A DNA stretch of 64,000 bases from Pseudomonas oryzihabitans (lineage in GTDB: Bacteria; Pseudomonadota; Gammaproteobacteria; Pseudomonadales; Pseudomonadaceae): assembly GCF_001518815.1 (NCBI RefSeq), contig NZ_CP013987.1:3494501-3558500 (forward strand). The letters are read 5' to 3'. The notes under the pieces are model-generated. The model worked only from the letters and a program-made list of their open reading frames with translations. It was not told the DNA's origin and made no database searches. The position numbers were made by a program, and so were the translations under genes. The number at the start of each line of letters is the position of its first letter. Positions within the stretch are counted from its first letter, which is position 1. Below, piece after piece: positions 17,727-26,134 of this stretch.

Positions 17727-18734
17727 TTAGCCAGCGACTACCTTGTTGACGGGCTGGGTACGACGACCCAGGGCACCACCGATGGCCGCGACGATACCGC
17801 CCACCACCAGGCTGATCAGCAGCACCCAGCTGGCCTGGGAAACCTTGCGTGCGGCCACGTCAGCGGCTTCGCGAGCCTTCTGCTCGGCCTCGGCCTTGAG
17901 CTCCTGATACTTGGCATAGGCCTGCTGATAGGTCTGCTGAGCCTTGTCGACGATGGCATTGGCCTCGGCGTCGCTCTTGCCGGTACGGGCCTTGATCAGG
18001 TTGACCAGGGCCTGGCGATCGGCGGCGTTCCAGGCCTGGTCGCCACGCTGCTGCAGACGATCCAGCAAGGCATTGAGCTGGTCATCGGTCTGCTGCGGGT
18101 TGTTGGCGCTGTTCTGGGCAGTGTTCTTGGCATCCTGCTTGGCACCCTGGGCCTGCTGCTGGAGATTCTGCGGCTGCAGGGCGGGCTTGCCGGTCTGACG
18201 CAGCGCGGTTTCCAGCTCGTTCTGCAGATCACCCAGGTCGAGTTGGATACCCTGCTGACGCAGTTGATCCTGAACCTGGTTGGTCAGGGCCGGGGCCGCC
18301 TGGGACAGGCCGCTGCCAATCATCGACAGGCCACTGCCCGCCACGTTGACGCCGGTGCGCACCACGGCACTCACGGCGCTGGACACCAGATAGACGCTGA
18401 CCAGGGTCACGGTGGCCCAGACCAGGATGCCGTGCAGCGCGCCTTCGCGTTGCGCCAGGCGACCGGCGATCCAGGCGCCGATGAAGACCGAGACCACGGC
18501 GCTGACACCGACCCAGATGCCGGTGCCCTTGCCCAGGCCATCCAGCGGATTGGCTTCCTGTTGCGGATCGATGGAGGCGGTGCCGATGGCCGTGCCCAAC
18601 AGGCTGAGCAGCAAGGAGACGGTCAGGGCGATGACCACGCCCGCGATGATCGAGCTCCAGGAAATGCGCTTGAGCAGGGGGGCGGTGGCCCGGGTGGCCG
18701 GGTAGGCAGGTGTCTGGTGGGCGTCGTAGGACAT
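17727..18734 (-). CDS. Membrane protein with central coiled coil, unknown function
   Basis: 335 residues from ATG 18734, with GGAG about 9 bases upstream. There are three hydrophobic segments near the N-terminus (SWSSIIAGVVIALTVSLLLS; GIWVGVSAVVSVFIGAWIAG; ILVWATVTLVSVYLVSS) and one at the C-terminus (SWVLLISLVVGGIVAAIGGALG). The glycine-rich first and last segments recall small stress-linked membrane proteins sometimes named PhnA-like. The middle ~180 residues are soluble, rich in Q, A, K and N, and predicted helical or coiled coil (AYAKYQELKAEAEQKAREAA). No enzyme motif is seen and the role is unknown. It is single, facing the TetR gene. Confidence 0.75.
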   Translation of the reverse strand: MSYDAHQTPAYPATRATAPLLKRISWSSIIAGVVIALTVSLLLSLLGTAIGTASIDPQQEANPLDGLGKGTGIWVGVSAVVSVFIGAWIAGRLAQREGALHGILVWATVTLVSVYLVSSAVSAVVRTGVNVAGSGLSMIGSGLSQAAPALTNQVQDQLRQQGIQLDLGDLQNELETALRQTGKPALQPQNLQQQAQGAKQDAKNTAQNSANNPQQTDDQLNALLDRLQQRGDQAWNAADRQALVNLIKARTGKSDAEANAIVDKAQQTYQQAYAKYQELKAEAEQKAREAADVAARKVSQASWVLLISLVVGGIVAAIGGALGRRTQPVNKVVAG

Positions 18735-18859
18735 GGCAGGTGCTCCGGAAGGATCATGGGAAGAAGTTATTGTGGTAACGGATGGATACCCTCGCGCTTT
18801 CACAAGTTCCCAAACCAGCATTCCAGAGCCACCAAAGGTCGTCTGACCTCAGATGTCTG

Positions 18860-20206
18860 CTAGCCCATCAGGATATCGGCCAGCAGCTTCACGTTGAGCA
18901 CCACGATCAGCCCCGCCACCGCCCAGGCCAGCACCGCCGTGAAGCGCTTGATCACGAAGGAGCCCATCAGCTGGCGATCCGAGACGAAGCGCACCAGCGG
19001 GATCACCGCGAAGGGCAGCTGCATGGACAGCACCACCTGGCTCAGCACCAGCAGCTTGGCCGTGCCGCTCTCGCCATAGAGACCGGTCACCACCACCACC
19101 GGGATGACGGCGATACCGCGGGTGATCAGACGCCGCGCCCAGTCGGGGATGCGCAGCGAAAGAAAGCCTTCCATGACGATCTGGCCAGCCAGGGTCGCGG
19201 TTACGGTGGAGTTGATGCCCGACGCCAGCAGGGCGACCGCGAACAGCAGCGAGGCGATCCCCACGCCCAGCATCGGCGACAGCAGGTGATAGGCGTCCTG
19301 GATCTCGGCCACGTCGGTACGACCGGCACTGTGGAACACGGCCGCGGCGGTGATGAGGATGGCCGCGTTGACGAACAGCGCCAGCATCAGCGCCAGGGTG
19401 CTGTCTGCCACCGCCCAGCGCAGCCCCATGCGCCGCCCCTCCTCGGTTCGCGGATAGGCGCGGGTCTGGACGATGGACGAATGCAGATAGAGGTTATGGG
19501 GCATCACCGTGGCACCGATGATGCCAATGGCCAGGTACAGCGCGGCCGGGTTGGTGACGATCTCCGCCTTGGGCAGAAAGCCGTCGAACACCGCGGCCAG
19601 GGACGGCTGGGCCAGCACCATCTGCACGCCGAAGCAGACGAAGATCAACGTCAGCAGCGCGATGACGAAGGCTTCGAGCCAGCGAAAGCCGCGGTTCATC
19701 AACAACAGGATGAGAAAGACGTCGAGCGCCGTGAGGATCGCGCCCCACATCAGGGGAATGCCGAACAGCAGATTGAGGGCGATGGCCGTGCCTATCACCT
19801 CGGCCAGGTCGCAGGCGATGATCGCGATCTCGCAGGCGAGCCACAGCAGCAGGCTGACCGGACGCGAATAGCGGGCGCGGCAGGCCTGGGCTAGATCCAG
19901 CCCGGTGGCGATGCCCAGGCGCGCGGCCAGGGCCTGCAACAGGATGGCCATCAGATTGGACAGCAGGATCACCGATAGCAGCAGGTAGCCGAATTGCGAG
20001 CCACCCGCGAGGTCCGTGGCCCAGTTGCCCGGGTCCATGTAGCCCACCGAGACCATGTAGCCCGGGCCGACGAAGGCCAGCAGCCGGCGAAACCAGCTGC
20101 CGCCTTCGGGCACCGGAATACTGGCATTCATCCGCCCCAGGCTGGGCCGGGCGGACGACGAAGGCTCCTGCCAGGCAGGTTCGACGTAGCTGGCGGATTC
20201 TTTCAT
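18860..20206 (-). CDS. mntH: Mn2+/Fe2+ NRAMP transporter MntH
   Basis: 448 residues from ATG 20206; a TTG at 20224 in frame is an alternative start. About 11 hydrophobic segments. The two NRAMP signatures are clear: [12 protein letters not shown] in the first segment and [10 protein letters not shown] in the sixth, which together form the metal site. It imports Mn2+ (or Fe2+) with protons across the inner membrane. It is divergent from mntR, and a perfect 16-bp palindrome 41 bases before its ATG is the likely MntR operator, giving repression when manganese is plentiful. Confidence 0.93.
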   Translation of the reverse strand: MKESASYVEPAWQEPSSSARPSLGRMNASIPVPEGGSWFRRLLAFVGPGYMVSVGYMDPGNWATDLAGGSQFGYLLLSVILLSNLMAILLQALAARLGIATGLDLAQACRARYSRPVSLLLWLACEIAIIACDLAEVIGTAIALNLLFGIPLMWGAILTALDVFLILLLMNRGFRWLEAFVIALLTLIFVCFGVQMVLAQPSLAAVFDGFLPKAEIVTNPAALYLAIGIIGATVMPHNLYLHSSIVQTRAYPRTEEGRRMGLRWAVADSTLALMLALFVNAAILITAAAVFHSAGRTDVAEIQDAYHLLSPMLGVGIASLLFAVALLASGINSTVTATLAGQIVMEGFLSLRIPDWARRLITRGIAVIPVVVVTGLYGESGTAKLLVLSQVVLSMQLPFAVIPLVRFVSDRQLMGSFVIKRFTAVLAWAVAGLIVVLNVKLLADILMG

Positions 20207-20246
20207 GGCTGACTCGTTCGGCAAGGTAGGACTACCCTTTGGAGAA

Positions 20247-20262
20247 TTTAGCCTAGGCTAAA
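20247..20262. promoter_or_regulatory. Probable MntR operator palindrome
   Basis: TTTAGCCTAGGCTAAA is a perfect 16-bp palindrome in the mntH-mntR divergent region, close to mntH. DtxR/MntR-family regulators bind such palindromes; binding here is inferred. Confidence 0.65.
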
Positions 20263-20423
20263 ATTCACACATCCAGCAATAAAAAATCTCTATCTCATCC
20301 GTCGATAACGCCCACTGGCGAAGGAATCTTTGGTATTCGCCGGCAACTCGGTCAAAATGGCGCCCGAGCGCTTCCCTCCGAAGCGCCTTGGCTCTTGCGG
20401 AGAAGGTCATTCAGGTGGGCAAC

Positions 20424-20873
20424 ATGACAAAGGACGACGAACTGCTGAATCGGTTGGTCGATCCATCCATTCATATGGAAGGTTTTCAACAGGTCCGCGA
20501 GGCGCATCGTCAGGAGCTGATCGAAGACTATGTCGAGCTCATTTCCGATCTCATCCGGGACGGAGGTGAAGCGCGCCAGGTGGACATCGCCGCGCGCATC
20601 GGCGTCGCCCAGCCCACCGTGGCCAAGATGCTCAAGCGCCTGGCCGCCGCCGGCTTGATCGTGCAGCGCCCCTATCGCGGGGTCTTCCTGACGCCCGAGG
20701 GCGAAGCCCTGGCCGAAGCCAGCCGCGCGCGCCACCATGTGGTCGAGACCTTCCTGCTGACCCTTGGGGTAGACGCCGACACTGCCCGCCGCGATGCCGA
20801 GGGCATGGAGCACCACGTCAGCGAAGCCACCCTGGAAGTCTTCCGGCGCTTCATCGCCAGCCGCCAAGGCTGA
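20424..20873 (+). CDS. mntR: Manganese-responsive regulator MntR (DtxR family)
   Basis: 149 residues from ATG 20424, with AGGTGG 6 bases upstream; a TTG at 20388 is a weaker start. The sequence closely follows E. coli MntR as I recall it: [26 protein letters not shown], the helix-turn-helix [23 protein letters not shown], and [12 protein letters not shown] with metal-binding His/Glu residues. With Mn2+ it binds DNA and represses mntH. It is divergent from mntH and shares the palindromic operator region. Confidence 0.93.
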   Translation: MTKDDELLNRLVDPSIHMEGFQQVREAHRQELIEDYVELISDLIRDGGEARQVDIAARIGVAQPTVAKMLKRLAAAGLIVQRPYRGVFLTPEGEALAEASRARHHVVETFLLTLGVDADTARRDAEGMEHHVSEATLEVFRRFIASRQG

Positions 20874-20973
20874 GGCTACGGCTTTAGTCGAAAGTCGCGG
20901 CCTTCCCCTTCAGAAAATCCAGGCACCGTCGAAGTAGTAGAAGTCATACTTTCACTTCTGTCGGTGTCCTGCC

Positions 20974-22287
20974 ATGTTCAATCGCCATCTGAAGACCGAG
21001 CTCGCCCAACTACGGGCCGAGGTCGCCGAACTGCGTCAACTGCACGCCGGCTTCGAAAGCCAGGCACTCAGTCTTACTGTCGATGACCGTGGCAACATCG
21101 AGCGCGTCAACGAGCGCTTCTGCCGCGAGATGGGTTACCGCCCCGAGAATGTGGTCGGTCGTCCGCTGGACGCCTTCATTCCCGAATACGTCAAACAATT
21201 GCCCTGCTACCGCGACCTCAAGAGCGCCCTCAGTCAAGGCACCCAGACCAGTGGCATGTATCGCCTGCTGCGCTCCAATGGCCAGGAGGCCTGGCTCTAT
21301 TCGACCTGGCAGCCGCTGCGCGACACCCAGGGCCGGATCCACAAGACCATCTGCTTCGCCAACGATCGTACCGAGCAGGTTGAGACCTCCACCGAGCACT
21401 CCGGCCTGATCAACGCCCTGCTGCGCTCCACCGCCGTCATCGAATTCAACCTGGCCGGCGAGGTGCTCACCGCCAACGACCGCTTCCTGCAGGGCATGGG
21501 CTATTCGCTCAAGCAGATCCAGGGCAAGCACCACCGGTTGTTCTGTACCAGCGAGGAAGCCAACTCCGCCGATTACCAGGCGTTCTGGGCGCGACTGAAC
21601 CGCGGCGAATTCATCGCCAGCCGCTTCAAGCGGATCGACAGCCACGGCCGCACGGTCTGGCTGGAAGCCTCCTACAACCCGGTGCTCAACACCCGTGGCC
21701 AGCTGTACAAGGTGGTGAAATTCGCCACCGTCATCACCGAGCAGGTGGAGCAGGAACAGGCGGTGGCCGAAGCGGCCAAGGTGGCCTTCGACATCTCCCA
21801 GCAGACCGACGAGAGCGCCCGTCAGGGAGCCGAGGTGGTGCAGGACACCGTCTCGGTGATGCGCAAGATCGCCGAGGAACTGCAGGTGGCCTCCAATGGC
21901 ATCGAGGCCCTGGGCGAGCAGTCGCTGGTCATCAGCACCATCGTCAAGACCATCAGCGGCATCGCCGAGCAGACCAACCTGCTGGCCCTCAACGCGGCCA
22001 TCGAGGCCGCCCGCGCCGGTGAACAAGGCCGTGGCTTCGCCGTGGTGGCCGACGAGGTCCGCCAACTGGCCGGTCGCACCAGCAAGGCCACCGAGGAGAT
22101 CGTCGGGGTGGTGCAGCAGAACCAGCAGCTGGCGCAGACCGCCGTGGCCAACATGGCCGCCAGCAAGCATCAGGCGGAACAGGGCCTGCAGCTGGCCAAC
22201 GCCGCTGGCACCCGCATCACCGAGATCCAGGACGGTGCCCAGCGCGTGGTGGGTGCGGTGGGTCAGTTCGCCCGTCGACTGAACTGA
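20974..22287 (+). CDS. Soluble PAS-PAS methyl-accepting chemotaxis protein (BdlA-like)
   Basis: 437 residues without membrane segments. Two PAS domains (about residues 20-130 and 140-255) each end in a PAC-like stretch ([43 protein letters not shown]). A coiled-coil linker leads to the MCP signalling hairpin [20 protein letters not shown]...[15 protein letters not shown]. The size and layout equal P. aeruginosa BdlA, a cytoplasmic receptor for biofilm dispersion tied to c-di-GMP. The ligand or cofactor is unknown; other PAS-PAS-MCP proteins share this plan, so BdlA function is tentative. Confidence 0.85.
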   Translation: MFNRHLKTELAQLRAEVAELRQLHAGFESQALSLTVDDRGNIERVNERFCREMGYRPENVVGRPLDAFIPEYVKQLPCYRDLKSALSQGTQTSGMYRLLRSNGQEAWLYSTWQPLRDTQGRIHKTICFANDRTEQVETSTEHSGLINALLRSTAVIEFNLAGEVLTANDRFLQGMGYSLKQIQGKHHRLFCTSEEANSADYQAFWARLNRGEFIASRFKRIDSHGRTVWLEASYNPVLNTRGQLYKVVKFATVITEQVEQEQAVAEAAKVAFDISQQTDESARQGAEVVQDTVSVMRKIAEELQVASNGIEALGEQSLVISTIVKTISGIAEQTNLLALNAAIEAARAGEQGRGFAVVADEVRQLAGRTSKATEEIVGVVQQNQQLAQTAVANMAASKHQAEQGLQLANAAGTRITEIQDGAQRVVGAVGQFARRLN

Positions 22288-22307
22288 GCCCTGCCCTGGC
22301 TCCCGCC

Positions 22308-23468
22308 TCAGGCCGGAGCCGGACGCCGTCGCCCCAGCAGCCCCACGGCGGCCAGGGTCACCCCCAGGCTGACCAGCAGGCACAGCCCGAGCAGGCCACG
22401 GTCACCCCAGCTCTCCCGCGCCAGGGCATAGCACCAGGGTGCGGCCGCCGAGAGCAGGAAGCTCGGCGCCAGCAGCTTGCCGGTCAGGCGCGCATAGAGC
22501 GCCCGGTCGAACAGCTCCAGCGGCAGGCTGGCGCGCAGTACCGCCACCAGGCCATTGAGCGCGCCATAGAGAAAGACGAAGCCAGCGGTCAATAGAAGAT
22601 GACCGTCGCTCGCCAGGGCCAGGGCGAAACTCAGCGGCAGCCCCAGACCCAGGAGCAGATTGAGCTGGCGCGCCGACAGCCGCTGTCCGGAGGCCAGTTC
22701 CGCCAGCCGTGCGCAAACCTGGCCGATGCCCCAGAGCGCGGCCACGCCGACCGGTACGCCCCGCTCGGCCAGCAGCGCCGGCAGATGGGCCGAGAGCCCC
22801 GCCGAAAGAAAGCCGATCAACGCCATCCCGGTGGCGAACAGCACCCCAGCCAGGCGTGGCGAACCACCCGCCACCGCGGGCGGCAACTCGGCACTGGGCA
22901 AACGTCCGCGGACATTGGGCAGCGGCACGAGCAACAGCAGGCCAGCCAGGGCGATGCCGGCATAGACCACCAGGCCCAGGCGCCAGCCCAGCACCTGCAG
23001 CAGCCAGTGGCCCAGGGGCCAGAACACCGCCGAGGCCAGGCCGCCCAGCAGGGTGATGCGCACCATCACCGCCCGCGAGCGCTCGCCCGCCAGCCGGGCC
23101 AGGGTGGCGAAGGCGGCGTCGTACAATGACAGCCGCATACCCACGCCCAGGGTCACCCAGGCCAGGTAGAACAGTGGCGCCGATTGAGCGGCCGCAAGGC
23201 CGAGGCAACCCAGGGCATCGAGCACCAGGCCGAGCTGCAGGGTGCGGCAGCCACCCAGGCGTTCGATCACCGCGCCACTGAAGGGCGACACCAGTCCCAT
23301 GGTCAGCATCGCCAGCGAAAAGCCGCCATAGACCCAGCGCGCGTCCCAGCCGAGCCCCGCCGCCATGGCCGGACCATAGACTCCGGGGAGATAAAAGGCC
23401 AGGCCCCAGGCCAACAGCTGCATCAGCCCCAGCTGCCAGATGGCGCGGTCGCTCGGCATCGGCGTCAT
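22308..23468 (-). CDS. MFS transporter
   Basis: 386 residues; ATG 23468 overlaps the TGA of the upstream acetyltransferase gene (ATGA), so the two are coupled. About 12 hydrophobic segments are visible, starting WQLGLMQLLAWGLAFYLPGVYGPAMA and with a loop SGAVIERLGGCRTL in the place of MFS motif A. It is an inner-membrane secondary transporter of unknown substrate. Pairing with a phosphinothricin-type N-acetyltransferase suggests a shared role in detoxifying or exporting an amine compound, but this is inference. Confidence 0.88.
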   Translation of the reverse strand: MTPMPSDRAIWQLGLMQLLAWGLAFYLPGVYGPAMAAGLGWDARWVYGGFSLAMLTMGLVSPFSGAVIERLGGCRTLQLGLVLDALGCLGLAAAQSAPLFYLAWVTLGVGMRLSLYDAAFATLARLAGERSRAVMVRITLLGGLASAVFWPLGHWLLQVLGWRLGLVVYAGIALAGLLLLVPLPNVRGRLPSAELPPAVAGGSPRLAGVLFATGMALIGFLSAGLSAHLPALLAERGVPVGVAALWGIGQVCARLAELASGQRLSARQLNLLLGLGLPLSFALALASDGHLLLTAGFVFLYGALNGLVAVLRASLPLELFDRALYARLTGKLLAPSFLLSAAAPWCYALARESWGDRGLLGLCLLVSLGVTLAAVGLLGRRRPAPA

Positions 23469-24001
23469 CAACGCGTACCCGGGGTGCGATCGCCTTCGCC
23501 CAGACTGAGCTGCATCAGGACCGTGTCCACCCAGCGGCCGTGCTTGAAGCCCACCGCCTCGAAGGTACCGACCATGCGAAAGCCCTGGCGCTGGTGCAGG
23601 GCGATGGAGCCCTGGTTGGCACTGTCGCCGATCACCGCCACCAGCTGGCGAAAGCCCGCCGCCGTGCAGGCCGCGACCACCTCTTCCAGCAACCGCCGAC
23701 CGATGCCCTGGCCGCCGAAACCTTCACGCACGTACACCGAGTCTTCCGCGGTATGGCGATAGGCCGGTCTTGGACGGTAGAGCACGGCGTAGGCATAGCC
23801 CACCACTTCGCCATCCCGTTCGGCGACCCGGTAGGGCAGACCAGCCTGGCGCACGGCGGCGAGCCGACGTTCCAGCTCCAGGACATCCGGCGGCTCCAGC
23901 TCGAAGCTGGCGCAGCTATGCAGCACATGCTGGGCATAGATGGCCTGGATGGCAGGTAGATCGGCGAGGGTGGCGTCGCGCAGCTGCAGATCGGTGTTCA
24001 C
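23468..24001 (-). CDS. GNAT N-acetyltransferase, phosphinothricin/methionine sulfoximine type
   Basis: 177 residues, starting at a GTG. The pattern LRDATLADLPAIQAIYAQHVL and YRVAERDGEVVGYAYAVLYRPRPAYRHTAEDSVYV is typical of phosphinothricin acetyltransferase-like GNAT enzymes, with the acetyl-CoA loop GFGGQGIGRRLLEEV and NQGSIALHQRQGFRMVGTFEAVGFKHGRWVDTV near the end. It should acetylate the amino group of a glutamate-like toxin such as methionine sulfoximine. It is coupled to the MFS gene by overlapping stop and start. Confidence 0.9.
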   Translation of the reverse strand: MNTDLQLRDATLADLPAIQAIYAQHVLHSCASFELEPPDVLELERRLAAVRQAGLPYRVAERDGEVVGYAYAVLYRPRPAYRHTAEDSVYVREGFGGQGIGRRLLEEVVAACTAAGFRQLVAVIGDSANQGSIALHQRQGFRMVGTFEAVGFKHGRWVDTVLMQLSLGEGDRTPGTR

Positions 24002-24208
24002 GGAGGCTGTCCATCCAGGGAGTCGAGGGAGCGATCATGCCGGGAGGACCAGCCAAAGACAAAGCTGTGCTCGACTAACCCTGGCCCTAGCAAAACCTCG
24101 GCATGCGCGGGCTCGATGTCATCCAGTTGCACCAGGTGGTGAGCGCGCTGCGCCACCTGCCCCGCTGACCGGCGGCACCGACTCACATTTAGCGCCACCT
24201 GTTCAATC

Positions 24209-24234
24209 ATTCAACGATCCTTGTATTATTGAAT
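24209..24234 (+). promoter_or_regulatory. arsR promoter/operator
   Basis: ATTCAA (24209-24214) and TTGAAT (24229-24234) form an inverted repeat like known ArsR sites. A TATTAT -10-like box sits at 24224-24229, only 7 bases before the arsR ATG at 24236, so transcription would start at or beside the start codon. The rest of 24002-24208 holds no gene I can support. Confidence 0.55.
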
Positions 24235-24235
24235 C

Positions 24236-24559
24236 ATGAATGAAGATCTCGCTGTATCCGCCCTTGCCGCCCTTGCCCACGCCCAGCGCCTGCGGGTCTT
24301 TCGAGCGCTAGTGGTCGCGGGGGCCGAAGGGCTCACTCCCAGCCTGCTGGCCGACCAACTCGACGTGGCGCGCAGCAATCTCTCCTTCCATCTCAAGGAG
24401 CTGGCCAATGCCGGCCTGGTCACGGTGGAACAGCAGGGCCGCAACCTCATCTATCGCGCCGCCTATGGCCAGATGAACGCCCTGCTCGGCTATCTCACCG
24501 AGCACTGTTGCGCCGGTGTCGACTGCGCGGTCACCGACACCGCCCGCTGCCTCTGCTGA
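24236..24559 (+). CDS. arsR: ArsR-family arsenic-responsive repressor
   Basis: 107 residues. The start matches the family (AVSALAALAHAQRLRVFRALVVAG), and the winged helix TPSLLADQLDVARSNLSFHLKELANAGLVTVEQQGRNLIYRA is intact. The C-terminus has a cysteine cluster (HCCAGVDC...CLC), which probably binds As(III) or Sb(III), a C-terminal-site ArsR rather than the E. coli CVC type. It should repress the following acr3-arsC-chrA genes until arsenite binds. The -10-like box lies so near the ATG that a leaderless mRNA is likely. Confidence 0.92.
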   Translation: MNEDLAVSALAALAHAQRLRVFRALVVAGAEGLTPSLLADQLDVARSNLSFHLKELANAGLVTVEQQGRNLIYRAAYGQMNALLGYLTEHCCAGVDCAVTDTARCLC

Positions 24560-24615
24560 CCCGTCCGGGCAAAGCTCCTACCCCTGACCCTTCACCGACC
24601 TCCACCAGGCCCGCC

Positions 24616-25701
24616 ATGAACAGTCCACCCTCCTGCCCGCCGACAGCCCCCCGCATGAACACCTTCGAGCGCTACCTCAGCCTGTGGGTCGCGCTGTGCA
24701 TCCTGGCTGGCATCGCCCTGGGCCAGGTGGCGCCCGGTCTCTTCCGCTTCATCGGCCGGATCGAGGTGGCTCAGGTCAATCTGCCGGTCGGCCTGCTGAT
24801 CTGGGTGATGATCGTGCCGATGCTGCTCAAGGTGGATTTCAGCGCCCTGGGCCAGGTACGTCATCACTGGCGCGGGATCGGCGTCACCCTGTTCGTCAAC
24901 TGGGCGATCAAGCCCTTCTCCATGGCCCTGCTCGCCTGGCTGTTCATTCGCCAGCTCTTCGCCCCCTGGCTGCCGACCGAGCAGCTGGACAGCTACATCG
25001 CCGGCCTGATCCTGCTGGCGGCGGCGCCCTGCACCGCCATGGTCTTCGTCTGGAGTCGGCTCACCCAGGGTGATCCGCTGTTCACCCTGTCCCAGGTCGC
25101 GCTGAACGACACCCTCATGGTGTTCGCCTTCGCCCCCATCGTCGGCCTGTTGCTGGGGCTGTCGTCGATCGCGGTGCCCTGGGCCACCCTGCTGATTTCG
25201 GTGGTCCTCTACATCGTGCTGCCGGTGATCCTTGCCCAGCTCTGGCGGCGCGCGCTGCTGCGCCAGGGCCAGGCGGCCTTCGACCGCGCCCTGGCTCGCC
25301 TGGGGCCGCTCTCGATCGCGGCGCTGCTGGCCACCCTGGTGCTGCTGTTCGCCTTCCAGGGGGAAGCCATCCTGGCGCAGCCGCTGGTGATCGCCCTGCT
25401 GGCTGTGCCCATCCTGATCCAGGTGCTGTTCAATTCGGCGCTGGCCTACTGGCTGAATCGCCTGGTGGGCGAGAGCCACAGCGTCGCCTGTCCGTCGGCG
25501 CTGATCGGCGCCAGCAACTTCTTCGAACTGGCCGTGGCCGCCGCCATCAGCCTGTTCGGCTTCCACTCGGGAGCCGCCCTGGCTACCGTGGTGGGCGTCC
25601 TCATCGAGGTACCGCTGATGCTGCTGGTCGTGCGCCTGGTGAACGGTTCACGCGGCTGGTACGAACGCGGCGCCCTCTCCTCCCGTCGAGACCTCCCATG
25701 A
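24616..25701 (+). CDS. acr3: ACR3-family arsenite efflux permease
   Basis: 361 residues from ATG 24616; a second ATG at 24655 is also possible. Ten hydrophobic segments are expected. The ACR3 hallmark cysteine lies in LAAAPCTAMVFVWSRLTQGDP, and the SVACPSALIGASNFFELAVAAAISLFG segment is family-specific. It exports arsenite across the inner membrane. It follows arsR and overlaps arsC (ATGA), so the genes form one operon. Often labelled arsB, but it belongs to ACR3, not to the ArsB antiporter family. Confidence 0.93.
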   Translation: MNSPPSCPPTAPRMNTFERYLSLWVALCILAGIALGQVAPGLFRFIGRIEVAQVNLPVGLLIWVMIVPMLLKVDFSALGQVRHHWRGIGVTLFVNWAIKPFSMALLAWLFIRQLFAPWLPTEQLDSYIAGLILLAAAPCTAMVFVWSRLTQGDPLFTLSQVALNDTLMVFAFAPIVGLLLGLSSIAVPWATLLISVVLYIVLPVILAQLWRRALLRQGQAAFDRALARLGPLSIAALLATLVLLFAFQGEAILAQPLVIALLAVPILIQVLFNSALAYWLNRLVGESHSVACPSALIGASNFFELAVAAAISLFGFHSGAALATVVGVLIEVPLMLLVVRLVNGSRGWYERGALSSRRDLP

Positions 25702-26123
25702 GCAGCGACATCACCATCTATCACAACCCCGCCTGCGGCACGTCGCGCAACGTGCTGAGCCTGATTCGCAACAGCGGCGTCGAGCCGACGGTCATCCACT
25801 ACCTGGAGACACCGCCCGATAGGGCGCAGCTGGAACGGCTGATCGCGGACCTGCGCATGCCCGTGCGCGACCTCCTGCGCCAGAAAGGCACGCCCTATGC
25901 CGAGCTGGGGCTGGACGATCCGCAACTGGACGACGCGGCGCTGATCGCCGCCATGCTGCACCATCCCATCCTGATCAACAGACCCATCGTCGTGACGCCC
26001 CTGGGCACCCGGCTCTGCCGGCCCTCGGAGCAGGTGCTGGAGATCCTGCCCGAGCCGCAGCGCGGGCCCTTCGTCAAGGAAGACGGCGAGGTGGTGGTAC
26101 CGCCTGCGGCGCCGCGCGGCTGA
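25698..26123 (+). CDS. arsC: Arsenate reductase ArsC, glutaredoxin-dependent
   Basis: 141 residues, the same length as plasmid R773 ArsC. The catalytic cysteine lies in YHNPACGTSRNVLSLIRNSG. Downstream, LRMPVRDLLRQKGTPYAELGLDD and HPILINRPIVVTPLGTRLCRPSE contain the arginines that bind arsenate. It reduces arsenate to arsenite with glutathione and glutaredoxin, feeding the ACR3 pump. It overlaps acr3 by 4 bases and is followed 11 bases later by chrA. Confidence 0.95.
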   Translation: MSSDITIYHNPACGTSRNVLSLIRNSGVEPTVIHYLETPPDRAQLERLIADLRMPVRDLLRQKGTPYAELGLDDPQLDDAALIAAMLHHPILINRPIVVTPLGTRLCRPSEQVLEILPEPQRGPFVKEDGEVVVPPAAPRG

Positions 26124-26134
26124 TCGGGGCCGCC

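Noticed and set aside
20225-20423. Manganese (yybP-ykoY) riboswitch upstream of mntH
   Set aside because: The gap contains a regulator palindrome but no recognisable yybP-ykoY core, and MntR is encoded next to it.
20939-20959. AGAAGT/ACTTCT inverted repeat before the BdlA-like gene
   Set aside because: Only 6 bases per arm with a 9-base gap and no regulator beside it; easily chance.
24002-24208. Short open frames before arsR as a gene remnant
   Set aside because: All are below 75 codons, without ribosome sites or recognisable similarity.
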